From IMG/VR virus record IMGVR_UViG_3300049459_000076, positions 1 to 38,144 of that record: 38,144 nt of DNA; one strand, 5' to 3'. The position numbers and the translations under genes are program-made. Each line of letters begins with the position of its first letter. Position 1 is the stretch's first letter. This document shows, piece after piece, positions 22,137 through 29,058 of the stretch. Below the pieces are notes generated by a model that had not been told where the DNA came from, did no database searches, and was given only the letters and a program-made list of their open reading frames with translations. Source of the DNA: a virus.

Positions 22137-22164
22137 AAAATAGTAGCACACCGAAAAAACTCAA
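22137..22164 (-). promoter_or_regulatory. Putative promoter for the RMF-like gene
   Basis: On the minus strand: TTGAGT (22159-22164), a 16-nt spacer, and TATTTT (22137-22142), each with 4 of 6 consensus bases. The start would be near 22130, some 14 nt before the start codon at 22116. It allows expression apart from the late operon. Confidence 0.45.
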
Positions 22165-22193
22165 CGCCATAGAGCAGACTTGAAGGACGATAG

Positions 22194-24359
22194 ATGGCAA
22201 ATGATCTGAACGGATACAGCGCAGTATTTAATTCTTCTGGAAATTTCGGGGGCAGCTTCTCAGGTGGGACTGCTGATCGAGCCGGTGTAATCCCAGGATC
22301 GACATGCACCTTGGAGACGTGGTTTAAAACGCCCGCGCAAGGTACGCTCCGCATAATGATGGGACAAGATCCTGCTGTGTGGATCGGCATTTCAGCGTCA
22401 GATACATTGAAAGCCAGCTATGCAGATCCGAGCAATGCTGATGTACCGCTCGAATCTTCAGTAAATATTGCTGATAACCAATGGCATCATGTCCGCCTCG
22501 TATTCAGCTCGTCCGGGTCTATTCTTTTCCTGGACGGCGTTTCTGTTGCATCGAATGTAAAGCTGTTGGGATCTGGGGCATACAACTCATTTTTCAGGGT
22601 CCGCTGCTTCGGCGTGGGCGCGCCGCAGTACAACTGGGGCGGCGAGATTGATGAAATGGCAGTATGGTCGATTGCCAAAAGCACGGCAAACTTCACTCCC
22701 GCCACCTCCCCATACGTCGGGACCGAAACCGGCCTCGTGGCACTGTATCGCTTCAATAATAATTTGGTAGACAGCAAGGGAATTGTTGCCGCTGCGCCGT
22801 CCCAAGTAACCTTGACTCTCGGGGCGAGCACTGGCGCTGTGGGCGTGCCTGTCTCATTCACCGTCGGGACCGACCAGTTACTTGCTTCAGGCCAGCCGCA
22901 AGCGGTAAGCATGACTGCAAGCGTTGCCGGCTCCTTTAGCCAAACCAACTTCACCTTGTCGGACAGCGTGCCTACGGCGACCGGCACATTCACGCCGTCC
23001 GCGGCGGGAACGGCGACCTTCACGGCCAGCGCGACTGGCACGCCAACGTTGACCGCCGGGTCGGCTTCGTACACCGTCACCGCCACTGCCAATAATGCGC
23101 TGACCAACGCAACGAGTAAAGTTCTGTGGTCGCCTGGGAATTGGAGCGTTGGTGCCAGCTCGGCGAAAACGATTTGCCCTGGCGCTTACTTCAAGACGAA
23201 ATTCACCGGAACGGCGTGCACCCTGCAATTCGACATGACTGGCATTCTCACGCCGTTGCCGCAAATCTGCTACCAGGTGGACGGCATTGGCGCATGGGTT
23301 ACGGTTTCGCTCGCGGCCAGTGTCGCCATTGCCGTTCCATCGCTCACGGCCGACTACGCAAATAAGGGCGGTCACTTCCTTGAGGTCGTATTTAAATCGG
23401 CAACGCAAGCGCAAAGCCGCTGGTCGCCCCAGGCCGCAGCGTTGTCGCTCACCGGCATTGTTTTAGACGCCGGCGGAACGTTGACGAAGCCCCCAGGGTT
23501 GCCTTCTGACATCTGGTTTTACGGCGATAGCATCACAGAGGGCTATTTCAGCGTGAATGGCACGGCGACTAACGAATGCGACCGAAACGACGCTCGGCAA
23601 AGTTGGGCGCGCATCGCGGCGCAAAATCTGGGAATGGAATTCGGCATTATCGCCTTCGGCGGTGCGAGCATGAACAATACCGGGCCCGGTGGCATTCCGG
23701 CGCTTCCATTGAGCTACCAATATCAGTATTCCGGCGTAGCGCGCTCTTTCGCCAGCGCACCTGCCGCGATCGTGACCATGATGGGTACGAACGATTCGGG
23801 TGATATCACATCAGCCATGACTACGTTCTTAAATGGTCTAATCGCGGCGACGCCCAGCACCACAAAAATCATCGTGATCCGTCAGTTCAATGGCACTTCT
23901 CATGAAGCACAAACACAAGCTGCGATAGCCGCAACCACCACACCAGCACGCGTCAGCTACGTGTCGTCTGCCGGATGGTACAACTCAGCCAACAGCTACG
24001 ACACGTCGCACCCGTACGGTCCGGAAAACATCAACATCGGATACTCGGCGGCAGCAGCCATTCGCCCTATTTTGGCGGGCAGCGCTCCCCTGGCAAGCCG
24101 CACGGTGACCATGGCCCTGCGCGGCTCGGATGGCGCCTTGGCGGCAAATCTGATTGGAGTGCAAGTTTCCGTCGTGGATAACCCACTACGCCCGGCTGGC
24201 GAGGTCGTGCGCTACCAGACCACAACGGGCACCACCAACAGCGCCGGCGTTCTGTCGTTCACGTACCAGTCGACGTTGGCCGCTGGTGGGACGTGCGGCG
24301 TTGATATCGTCATGCCCGTTGATAAGCGCAACATGGCCGTGTCAGTCGTGGTGGCGTAA
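22194..24359 (+). CDS. LamG/Ig-like/SGNH carbohydrate esterase-like virion protein
   Basis: A 721-residue multi-domain protein. Residues about 1-185 resemble a LamG lectin domain (STCTLETWFKTPAQG, NQWHHVRLVFSSSG, FLDGVSV, GEIDEMAVWS). Residues about 200-300 are an Ig-like or bacterial repeat domain (LTLGASTGAVGVPVSFTVG). Residues about 310-430 look like a jelly-roll domain. Residues about 440-625 are an SGNH hydrolase: FYGDSITEG with Ser446 (block I), FGGASMN (block II, Gly489), MMGTNDS with Asn533 (block III) and YDTSHPYG with Asp603 and His606 (block V). The C-terminus is a beta domain. It would remove ester groups (for example acetyl) from surface glycans. GAAGGA gives the Shine-Dalgarno. 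It overlaps the next gene by TAATG. Confidence 0.75.
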   Translation: MANDLNGYSAVFNSSGNFGGSFSGGTADRAGVIPGSTCTLETWFKTPAQGTLRIMMGQDPAVWIGISASDTLKASYADPSNADVPLESSVNIADNQWHHVRLVFSSSGSILFLDGVSVASNVKLLGSGAYNSFFRVRCFGVGAPQYNWGGEIDEMAVWSIAKSTANFTPATSPYVGTETGLVALYRFNNNLVDSKGIVAAAPSQVTLTLGASTGAVGVPVSFTVGTDQLLASGQPQAVSMTASVAGSFSQTNFTLSDSVPTATGTFTPSAAGTATFTASATGTPTLTAGSASYTVTATANNALTNATSKVLWSPGNWSVGASSAKTICPGAYFKTKFTGTACTLQFDMTGILTPLPQICYQVDGIGAWVTVSLAASVAIAVPSLTADYANKGGHFLEVVFKSATQAQSRWSPQAAALSLTGIVLDAGGTLTKPPGLPSDIWFYGDSITEGYFSVNGTATNECDRNDARQSWARIAAQNLGMEFGIIAFGGASMNNTGPGGIPALPLSYQYQYSGVARSFASAPAAIVTMMGTNDSGDITSAMTTFLNGLIAATPSTTKIIVIRQFNGTSHEAQTQAAIAATTTPARVSYVSSAGWYNSANSYDTSHPYGPENINIGYSAAAAIRPILAGSAPLASRTVTMALRGSDGALAANLIGVQVSVVDNPLRPAGEVVRYQTTTGTTNSAGVLSFTYQSTLAAGGTCGVDIVMPVDKRNMAVSVVVA

Positions 24360-25315
24360 TGGCCGATTTCTACTTGCACCCGGAAAAGATCGGCGGCGAT
24401 TATTACCTCGCGCCGACCGATGCGCCCACCGCTGGCGATACCACCGCGCCCACCCTGACCGCAGCAAGCGCTACGGCGACAGGTCAGACAACAGCCACCG
24501 GCGCTGTCACTACGAATGAGGCCGGCGGCACGCTGTACTGGCTGGCCAACACCAGCGCGACGGCGACAGCGGCGCAGGTCAAGGCAGGCAGCAGCAAGGC
24601 CGTGACGGCAGCGGGCGCGCAATCGGTGAGTCTGACCGGGCTGGCGGCCGGCACTTTGTATTACCTGCATTTCCTGCATGCCGACGGGGCGGCGACACTG
24701 AATGAATCAGCGGTGGCGAACACGGCGAGCTTCACCACGCAATCCGCTGGCGACACCGCCGGCCCAGTCATGCAGGGCGCGATCAGCTTTACGAAGACGT
24801 CCACGACCACCGACATCAGCTGGCCAGCAGCGACAGATGCGGTCGGCGTGACGGAGTACTTTGTCAGCAAGGACGGCGGTGCCGCAGTCAGCACCGGTCT
24901 GACCAGGTCGAAAAGCTTTACCGGACTGGCGCCGCTGACCGCGCACCAGTACGAAGTCACGGCGCGCGACGCTGTTGGCAACGTGTCGAGCAATTCGCTG
25001 TCGGTCACGGTTGTAACCGATGCGGCCAGCACGGATCCCGACCTGGTCGAAAAGTCGATCGTGATCACGCTGAAAAAGTCGAAGACGCTCGAGCTGCAGG
25101 TCAACGTCGGCGGTATTTACTGGACCTGGTCCGATGCGCGGGGCCAGATCACATCATCGGGCGGCCCGGTTGCATCGAATGCATCTGGCGTGGTTTCTGT
25201 CCCGATCCGCACTCGGCTCCTGTCCGACGGAGTGGGCATGCTCACCCTGGACAATTACAACGGCGGCAACCCCCTGACGTATTTCGGCTTTGTCGGCCCG
25301 GTGCGCGTGCCGTGA
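24359..25315 (+). CDS. FN3-domain protein (318 aa)
   Basis: A 318-residue protein with two fibronectin-III/Ig-like repeats. The first (about residues 25-130) has APTLTAASATATGQTTATG and LAAGTLYYLHFLHAD; the second (about 133-225) has ATDAVGVTEYFVSKDGGAAV and LTAHQYEVTARDAVGNVSS. The C-terminal part from about 230 (KSIVITLKKSKTLELQVNVG) is a beta domain also seen in phage structural proteins. Such domains bind surface glycans weakly and commonly decorate heads and tails. It starts in a TAATG overlap with the esterase gene and stops in a GTGA overlap with the next one, so the three genes form one cassette. It has no signal peptide, which fits a virion protein. Confidence 0.75.
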   Translation: MADFYLHPEKIGGDYYLAPTDAPTAGDTTAPTLTAASATATGQTTATGAVTTNEAGGTLYWLANTSATATAAQVKAGSSKAVTAAGAQSVSLTGLAAGTLYYLHFLHADGAATLNESAVANTASFTTQSAGDTAGPVMQGAISFTKTSTTTDISWPAATDAVGVTEYFVSKDGGAAVSTGLTRSKSFTGLAPLTAHQYEVTARDAVGNVSSNSLSVTVVTDAASTDPDLVEKSIVITLKKSKTLELQVNVGGIYWTWSDARGQITSSGGPVASNASGVVSVPIRTRLLSDGVGMLTLDNYNGGNPLTYFGFVGPVRVP

Positions 25316-25494
25316 TCCGTGTGATTTTCGACCGGCAGCAGGGCGTCGATGGCCTGATCTTCGACGTTCCGGCGCAGCAGGTAAAGCCGGCGCCGGCCGG
25401 CAGCGGCACGCGCCGCACTCCGCCGCACCAGCAGCGCCCCGTACAGCAACCAGTTCACCGCGATAACAAGGAATGCGAATGGCTCACCGAATAA
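25312..25494 (+). CDS. Small hypothetical protein (60 aa), GTG start
   Basis: A 60-residue protein that starts at GTG in a GTGA overlap with the FN3 gene. The first 20 residues look ordered (IRVIFDRQQGVDGLIFDVP), and the rest is Pro/Gln/Arg-rich (AGSGTRRTPPHQQRPVQQ). It overlaps the connector gene by 16 nt. It may be a small head protein or a translated linker. The start is supported only by the overlap. Confidence 0.5.
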   Translation: MIRVIFDRQQGVDGLIFDVPAQQVKPAPAGSGTRRTPPHQQRPVQQPVHRDNKECEWLTE

Positions 25495-26021
25495 TCACGC
25501 CGCCGGCAACGATGGTCGTCTCGCTGGCTGCTGCCCGCACCGCCGCGCGCGTGAATGGCACCGCGCTAGATGACGAGATCAAGATCGCCGTCGGCAACGC
25601 GACGACCGAGGCGGAGCACTACACCGGTCGCGCTTTCGTGAACCGCACCTATCGCATCACGCTGGACCGCTTTGCCGGCGACATCGAAATTCCCGCGTCG
25701 CCTATTTCGGAGGTCATCGACTTCCGCTACGTCGATATCGACGGCGATACGCAAGAGCTCGACCCTGCCGACTTCCGCTTCGACACCGCGCGCGAGCCTG
25801 GATACATCGTGCCAGCATTCGGCAAAACGTGGCCAGCCGTGGGCGGCAACATCGATTCGGTCATGGTCGATGTGGTCTGTGGCTACGGGCCCGATGAAAC
25901 GACGGTGCCGGATGCCGTCAAGGCCTATGTCTTGGCTCGCGTGCGGGAGCAGTACGCGCCGGCCGGCATGCCACAGTCACCATGGCTGAAAGCTGGCCTC
26001 GACGCGCTGAAGGTTTACTAG
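25479..26021 (+). CDS. Head-tail connector protein (gp6-like, phiE125 gp8 type)
   Basis: A 180-residue protein. I chose the ATG at 25479 because AAGGA lies 6 nt before it; an ATG at 25473 would be too close. Sequence features fit the head completion adaptor family (HK97 gp6 / phiE125 gp8): VVSLAAARTAARVNGTALDD, EIKIAVGNATTEAEHYTG, RAFVNRTYRITLDRF, and later PDAVKAYVLARVREQYAP. The protein forms a ring under the portal. It follows the glycan cassette, where connector genes would normally be next to the capsid gene. Confidence 0.85.
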   Translation: MAHRIITPPATMVVSLAAARTAARVNGTALDDEIKIAVGNATTEAEHYTGRAFVNRTYRITLDRFAGDIEIPASPISEVIDFRYVDIDGDTQELDPADFRFDTAREPGYIVPAFGKTWPAVGGNIDSVMVDVVCGYGPDETTVPDAVKAYVLARVREQYAPAGMPQSPWLKAGLDALKVY

Positions 26022-26372
26022 ATGGCAGCCCCATTCACCTGCGACGACCAAGTCAGCATCGAGCATCGTGTCACGACGAAAGACCCGGTCTACGGCACAG
26101 CGATCGAGGAATGGGTGCCGCTGCACGCTTATTTCTGGGCGAATGTGCAAGACCTGCTGCCGAGCCGAGCCGAGGCGACCGATAACGGCTTGACCGTGGG
26201 CGTCACGCGCACGCGTTTGCGCATCCGGGATGCCTTCGGCGTCGATATGGCTATGCGCGTGGTGCTGCACAGCCGCGGTGCCCGGGTAATGCAGATCATC
26301 GCTGGGCCGGCGCACCTGGATGATGGCGTGCACGACGAGTACATGCTGGAAGGATATACAAATGGCCAATAG
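26022..26372 (+). CDS. Head-tail joining / head closure protein
   Basis: A 116-residue protein, directly after the connector gene (no gap). It resembles the SPP1 gp16 / phage head-tail joining family: CDDQVSIEHRVTTKDPVYGT, EWVPLHAYFWANVQDLL, RTRLRIRDAFGVDMAMRVV, ending IIAGPAHLDDG. The family closes the head and binds the tail. The length is typical. Confidence 0.85.
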   Translation: MAAPFTCDDQVSIEHRVTTKDPVYGTAIEEWVPLHAYFWANVQDLLPSRAEATDNGLTVGVTRTRLRIRDAFGVDMAMRVVLHSRGARVMQIIAGPAHLDDGVHDEYMLEGYTNGQ

Positions 26373-26850
26373 CAGCGACACAATCACCGGTGGGCGCGAG
26401 CTGGACGCATTCCTGCAGACGTTGCCGGTCAAGGTCGAGCGCAACGTTCTCCGATCCAGCTTGCGCGCTGGCGCAAACGTATTCAAGGGTGCAGCGAAAG
26501 CGAAAGCACCGCGGAAAACGGGGAAACTCATCAAGAGTCTCGCCGTCACGACAAGCTCCAAGGGCGGCACGGTGACGGCAAAGTTAAAGGCGCGCGGCAA
26601 GATCGCGCCCCATGCAATTTTGGTCGAATTTGGCACGAAGCCGCACAAGATCAAGCCGAAGAAAAAAGGTGGATTGACCGTCGGCGGCAACATCGTTGCT
26701 GAGGTCGATCACCCTGGCGCGCGCGCGCGCCCTTTCATGCGTCCCACGTTTGACGGAAACACGGCACCGGCTCTGGCCGCAGTCGTCGCCCAGGCACGCA
26801 AGCGGCTAACAAAAGAAGGCCTTAACTCATCCACCCCGGAGATCGAATGA
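26362..26850 (+). CDS. HK97 gp10-like tail completion protein
   Basis: A 162-residue protein. The ATG at 26362 follows GGAAGGA. It fits the HK97 gp10 family: GGRELDAFLQTLPVKVERNV, RAGANVFKGAAKAKAPRKTG, HAILVEFGTKPHKI, and GARARPFMRPTFDGN at the C-terminus. The phrase 'PRKTGKL...VEFGT...PFMRP' is typical. It acts at the head-tail interface. It overlaps both neighbours. Confidence 0.88.
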   Translation: MANSSDTITGGRELDAFLQTLPVKVERNVLRSSLRAGANVFKGAAKAKAPRKTGKLIKSLAVTTSSKGGTVTAKLKARGKIAPHAILVEFGTKPHKIKPKKKGGLTVGGNIVAEVDHPGARARPFMRPTFDGNTAPALAAVVAQARKRLTKEGLNSSTPEIE

Positions 26851-27077
26851 AAATCAAGATGGCAGAGACAGTGCAGGGCTCGCTCGACGGCGAAACCGTG
26901 CAAGAACTGAAAAAAGGCGAGACCTACGACACGGTTGAATCGCCGCGCGGCGATCGCCTCGCCGTGTACCACGTGGAAACGATGGGGCAGGCGGTCTACG
27001 TCAAAGCCGCTTCGGCGCCAGCCGCCGATGAGCCGGCCTTGGACGCTAAAGCATCCACCGTGAAACCTCGCAAATAA
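26847..27077 (+). CDS. Small hypothetical protein (76 aa) in the connector block
   Basis: A 76-residue protein starting in an ATGA overlap. Residues 1-55 are probably a beta barrel (IKMAETVQGSLDGETVQELK, then RGDRLAVYHVETMGQAVYV), and the tail is Ala/Pro/Lys-rich. It shares its layout, an ordered half plus an Ala/Lys tail, with the gene at 19102. The function is unknown. Confidence 0.6.
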   Translation: MKIKMAETVQGSLDGETVQELKKGETYDTVESPRGDRLAVYHVETMGQAVYVKAASAPAADEPALDAKASTVKPRK

Positions 27078-27484
27078 TGGACGCAGTCGCCGTCATGCGC
27101 GCGCTACTGCTGGCGCACGCCCCGCTGACCGACCTGGTCGGCGATCGCATCATCGCCGGCACTGTGCCGCTGTCGGCAGTTACTCCGGTCGCCGTCGGGC
27201 TCACCGAAGTCGGCCGCAACGACGCCGACACGGTCGCGCGCGAGGGCGCTACAACACTTGTCACGGCGCGTGTGCAAGTCACCGTGTACGCGACGACCTA
27301 CCCCGCGATGAAAGCCGCGCTGAACGCCGCACGACTCGGAAGCGGCGTGTTCACAGGCGTGATTGCTGGCCTCCAGGTACGCAGCGTGCTGCGTGACAGC
27401 GTGGGGCCGGACCTTTCAGACGAAGAGCCTGGGATCGCGGAGCAATCTCGAGACTTCATGGTCACGTACATCGAGCCGAATTAA
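27077..27484 (+). CDS. Tail terminator-like protein (DUF3168 type)
   Basis: A 135-residue protein starting in a TAATG overlap. Family features: MRALLLAHAPLTDLVGDRII, then RVQVTVYATTYPAMKAALNA, and SRDFMVTYIEPN at the end. This DUF3168-type protein forms the ring at the end of a siphovirus tail tube, and its place before the tube gene fits. A tandem terminator follows. Confidence 0.85.
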   Translation: MDAVAVMRALLLAHAPLTDLVGDRIIAGTVPLSAVTPVAVGLTEVGRNDADTVAREGATTLVTARVQVTVYATTYPAMKAALNAARLGSGVFTGVIAGLQVRSVLRDSVGPDLSDEEPGIAEQSRDFMVTYIEPN

Positions 27485-27500
27485 GTAGTTCCACATCAAC

Positions 27501-27524
27501 AAGCCGCCTCCGGGCGGTTTTTTT
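27501..27524 (+). terminator. Intrinsic terminator 1 after the tail terminator gene
   Basis: CCGCC (27504-27508) pairs with GGCGG (27513-27517) around TCCG, and the AAG before the stem pairs with TTT after it. A run of seven T follows (27518-27524). Confidence 0.8.
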
Positions 27525-27540
27525 ACGCCCAATGCTTTTC

Positions 27541-27577
27541 AACCTGCCTGCCCGCGATCCCGCCCGGCAGGTTTTTT
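27541..27577 (+). terminator. Intrinsic terminator 2 before the tail tube gene
   Basis: AACCTGCC (27541-27548) pairs with GGCAGGTT (27566-27573) with a 17-nt loop that can fold further, followed by TTTTTT. It makes a tandem with the terminator 17 nt upstream. Confidence 0.75.
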
Positions 27578-27592
27578 ATTAGGAGTTTCACC

Positions 27593-28045
27593 ATGGCAGG
27601 AATCGATTTTGACACCGTCGCAGGCACCAAGCTGTATGTCGCACTCGCAGCTCCTGCAACCTACGACGCCTCCGGCTACGCCGCCCTGACCTGGGTGGAA
27701 GTCGGCCAGATCACGAACGTCGGCGGCGTCCTCGGTCGCGAATACAACACGGCAACGCTGGAAACCGTCGGCGATGCGCAGGTGCGCGAGAAGAAAGGCA
27801 ACTTCAAGCTGCCGAATGCGGAATTCGAATGCGCATGGGCCGAGAGCGACGCCGGCCAGATCATCCTGGCCACGGCTGCAAACAACAACAGCGTGCCGTC
27901 GTTCAAGCTCGTCAAGCAGGACACCACGAAGCTGCGCTACTTCACCGCCCAAGTGATGAAGTTTGTGGAGAACCAGGGCGCCGCAAACGACGCCGTCAAG
28001 GGCGCATTCACGCTGCTGCGCCAGCGCGACACCGTCATCGTCTAA
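27593..28045 (+). CDS. Major tail tube protein
   Basis: A 150-residue protein with a strong Shine-Dalgarno (TAGGAG, 9 nt before the ATG). It starts MAGIDFDTVAGTKLYVALAA, continues LTWVEVGQITNVGGVLGRE and AQVREKKGNFKLPNAEFE, and ends KGAFTLLRQRDTVIV. The repeated beta strands are those of siphovirus tail tube proteins, and the place between two terminators and the chaperone gene agrees. It builds the tail tube as hexamer rings and would be needed at high level. Confidence 0.88.
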   Translation: MAGIDFDTVAGTKLYVALAAPATYDASGYAALTWVEVGQITNVGGVLGREYNTATLETVGDAQVREKKGNFKLPNAEFECAWAESDAGQIILATAANNNSVPSFKLVKQDTTKLRYFTAQVMKFVENQGAANDAVKGAFTLLRQRDTVIV

Positions 28046-28079
28046 ACCATCACGGCCATTCGGCCATCACCAGCACCGG

Positions 28080-28116
28080 CGCGACGCTGTCTCCTTTCGC
28101 GGGGAGCGGCGGCGCG
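28080..28116 (+). other. Imperfect long hairpin between tail tube and chaperone genes
   Basis: CGCG (28080-28083) pairs with CGCG (28113-28116), CGCT (28085-28088) with GGCG (28108-28111, one G-T pair), and CTCC (28091-28094) with GGAG (28103-28106). No T run follows. It may stabilise the tail tube mRNA or lower read-through to the chaperone genes. Confidence 0.45.
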
Positions 28117-28153
28117 CGCGGGCATTTAATCCCACCGCGAATAGGAAAACACC

Positions 28154-28585
28154 ATGTCGAATAACCTGAAAAAATTTGCACTCGTCCCGACCATCATCCA
28201 TCACCTGCTGGACGGCGACGACAGCCCGATGTACGCCGACGGCGCCGATGGACAACCCGATCTGTCGCGCCCGATGCGCGCACACATGTACGGCCCGGGC
28301 ACGAAGCAGTACGCCAAGGCGCAGGCCGCCCAGTCGAACCGCAGCGTCGACCGCTTCAAGGCGAAAGGCAAATCGAAGCAGACCGCCGAGGAGCAAGCCA
28401 CCGAGCGCGCCATGTTCCTGGCCGCCTGCACCGTAAAACTGGAAAACGTCGAAGTCGACCAGCTGGAAGGCGAGGCCCTGGCCATGGCCGTCTACACCGA
28501 CCTCGAGCTGTGCTTCATCCCAGCGCAGCTCGACAAGCTGATCGGTGACACGGCAAATTTTACCAAGGCGTCGCAGACGAGCTAA
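28154..28585 (+). CDS. Tail assembly chaperone, short form (G-like)
   Basis: A 143-residue protein, the likely short tail assembly chaperone. It starts at ATG after AATAGGAAAACACC, with AGGA as Shine-Dalgarno. Typical parts: KKFALVPTIIHHLLDGDDSP, YAKAQAAQSNRSVDRFKAKG, then a helix with LAACTVKLENVEVD and an end that reads LDKLIGDTANFTKASQTS. It is followed in the -1 frame by an open frame without its own start codon that fits an extension (see the next entry). The chaperone probably coats the tape measure during assembly, with the extended form binding the tube. Confidence 0.85.
   Translation: MSNNLKKFALVPTIIHHLLDGDDSPMYADGADGQPDLSRPMRAHMYGPGTKQYAKAQAAQSNRSVDRFKAKGKSKQTAEEQATERAMFLAACTVKLENVEVDQLEGEALAMAVYTDLELCFIPAQLDKLIGDTANFTKASQTS
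28555..28579 (+). other. Programmed -1 frameshift site and stimulatory hairpin
   Basis: A_AAT_TTT lies in frame with the short chaperone (28555-28561), the heptamer X_XXY_YYZ form used for -1 shifts. Seven bases after it, CGTC (28569-28572) pairs with GACG (28576-28579) around GCA, a small hairpin that could help pausing. After the shift the next codon is TAC at 28561. Confidence 0.75.
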
Positions 28586-29019
28586 GCCTGCATGTCCGGC
28601 ACGCCGCCTGGCTCGGGGCGGCGCCGGACAAGCACAAGAGCAACACGTCGGACGCGCCCAGCATCACACGGGCGCAGTCGATCAAAAACGCATTCGAGGA
28701 TGAATCCTACGAGCCGGACATGCCGCCAGTCGAATGCGCAAATCACTTGCTCGGCTATTTCTGGAAGTGGGGGCCGACGCTTGCCGGCTCGATGGGGCAG
28801 GTTGCCCTGTCCCATGTTGACCTCGTCGCCTGCCAGGCAAACACCGGAATTGACCTGACGCCGTGGGAGGCAGAAACCCTCATTCGGCTTTCGCGTGAAT
28901 ACCTGAGTGAATCTAGTGCAGCGACAAAGCAGGACCGCGAGGCGCCGTTCAGGTCGGCAGATGCCGCACGACTGCATGAGCATCGAATGCAGAAGCAGTT
29001 GGACGACTTTTTTGGATGA
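28561..29019 (+). CDS. Frameshift extension of the tail chaperone (GT-like product)
   Basis: The -1 frame stays open from the slippery site to the stop at 29017-29019. It would add 152 residues to the first 136 of the short form, giving a 288-residue GT-type protein. The extension begins YQGVADELSLHVRHAAWLGA and continues ALSHVDLVACQANTGI and LTPWEAETLIRLSREYL, ending KQLDDFFG. This matches what is known for lambda gpG/gpGT and HK97, where a rare longer product links the tape measure to tube monomers. The best in-frame ATG inside (28720) has no good Shine-Dalgarno, and so is not a better start. The extension is supported by the slippery site and uninterrupted frame. Confidence 0.78.
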   Translation, partial: YQGVADELSLHVRHAAWLGAAPDKHKSNTSDAPSITRAQSIKNAFEDESYEPDMPPVECANHLLGYFWKWGPTLAGSMGQVALSHVDLVACQANTGIDLTPWEAETLIRLSREYLSESSAATKQDREAPFRSADAARLHEHRMQKQLDDFFG

Positions 29020-29023
29020 CCAC

Positions 29024-29046
29024 AGCCACCTTCGGGTGGCTTTTTT
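29024..29046 (+). terminator. Strong intrinsic terminator before the tape measure gene
   Basis: AGCCACC (29024-29030) pairs with GGTGGCT (29035-29041) around a stable TTCG loop, followed by a T run. It lies between the chaperone stop codon and the Shine-Dalgarno of the tape measure gene. Confidence 0.85.
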
Positions 29047-29058
29047 ATTGGAGACCGC

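Noticed and set aside
28046-28079. GGCC-ATTC-GGCC mini-hairpin as a terminator after the tail tube gene
   Set aside because: Only four base pairs and no T run; not enough for a terminator.
28720-29019. A separate 99-aa gene after the tail chaperone
   Set aside because: The frame is open back to the slippery site at 28555, and the ATG at 28720 lacks a good ribosome site, so it is better read as the frameshift extension.
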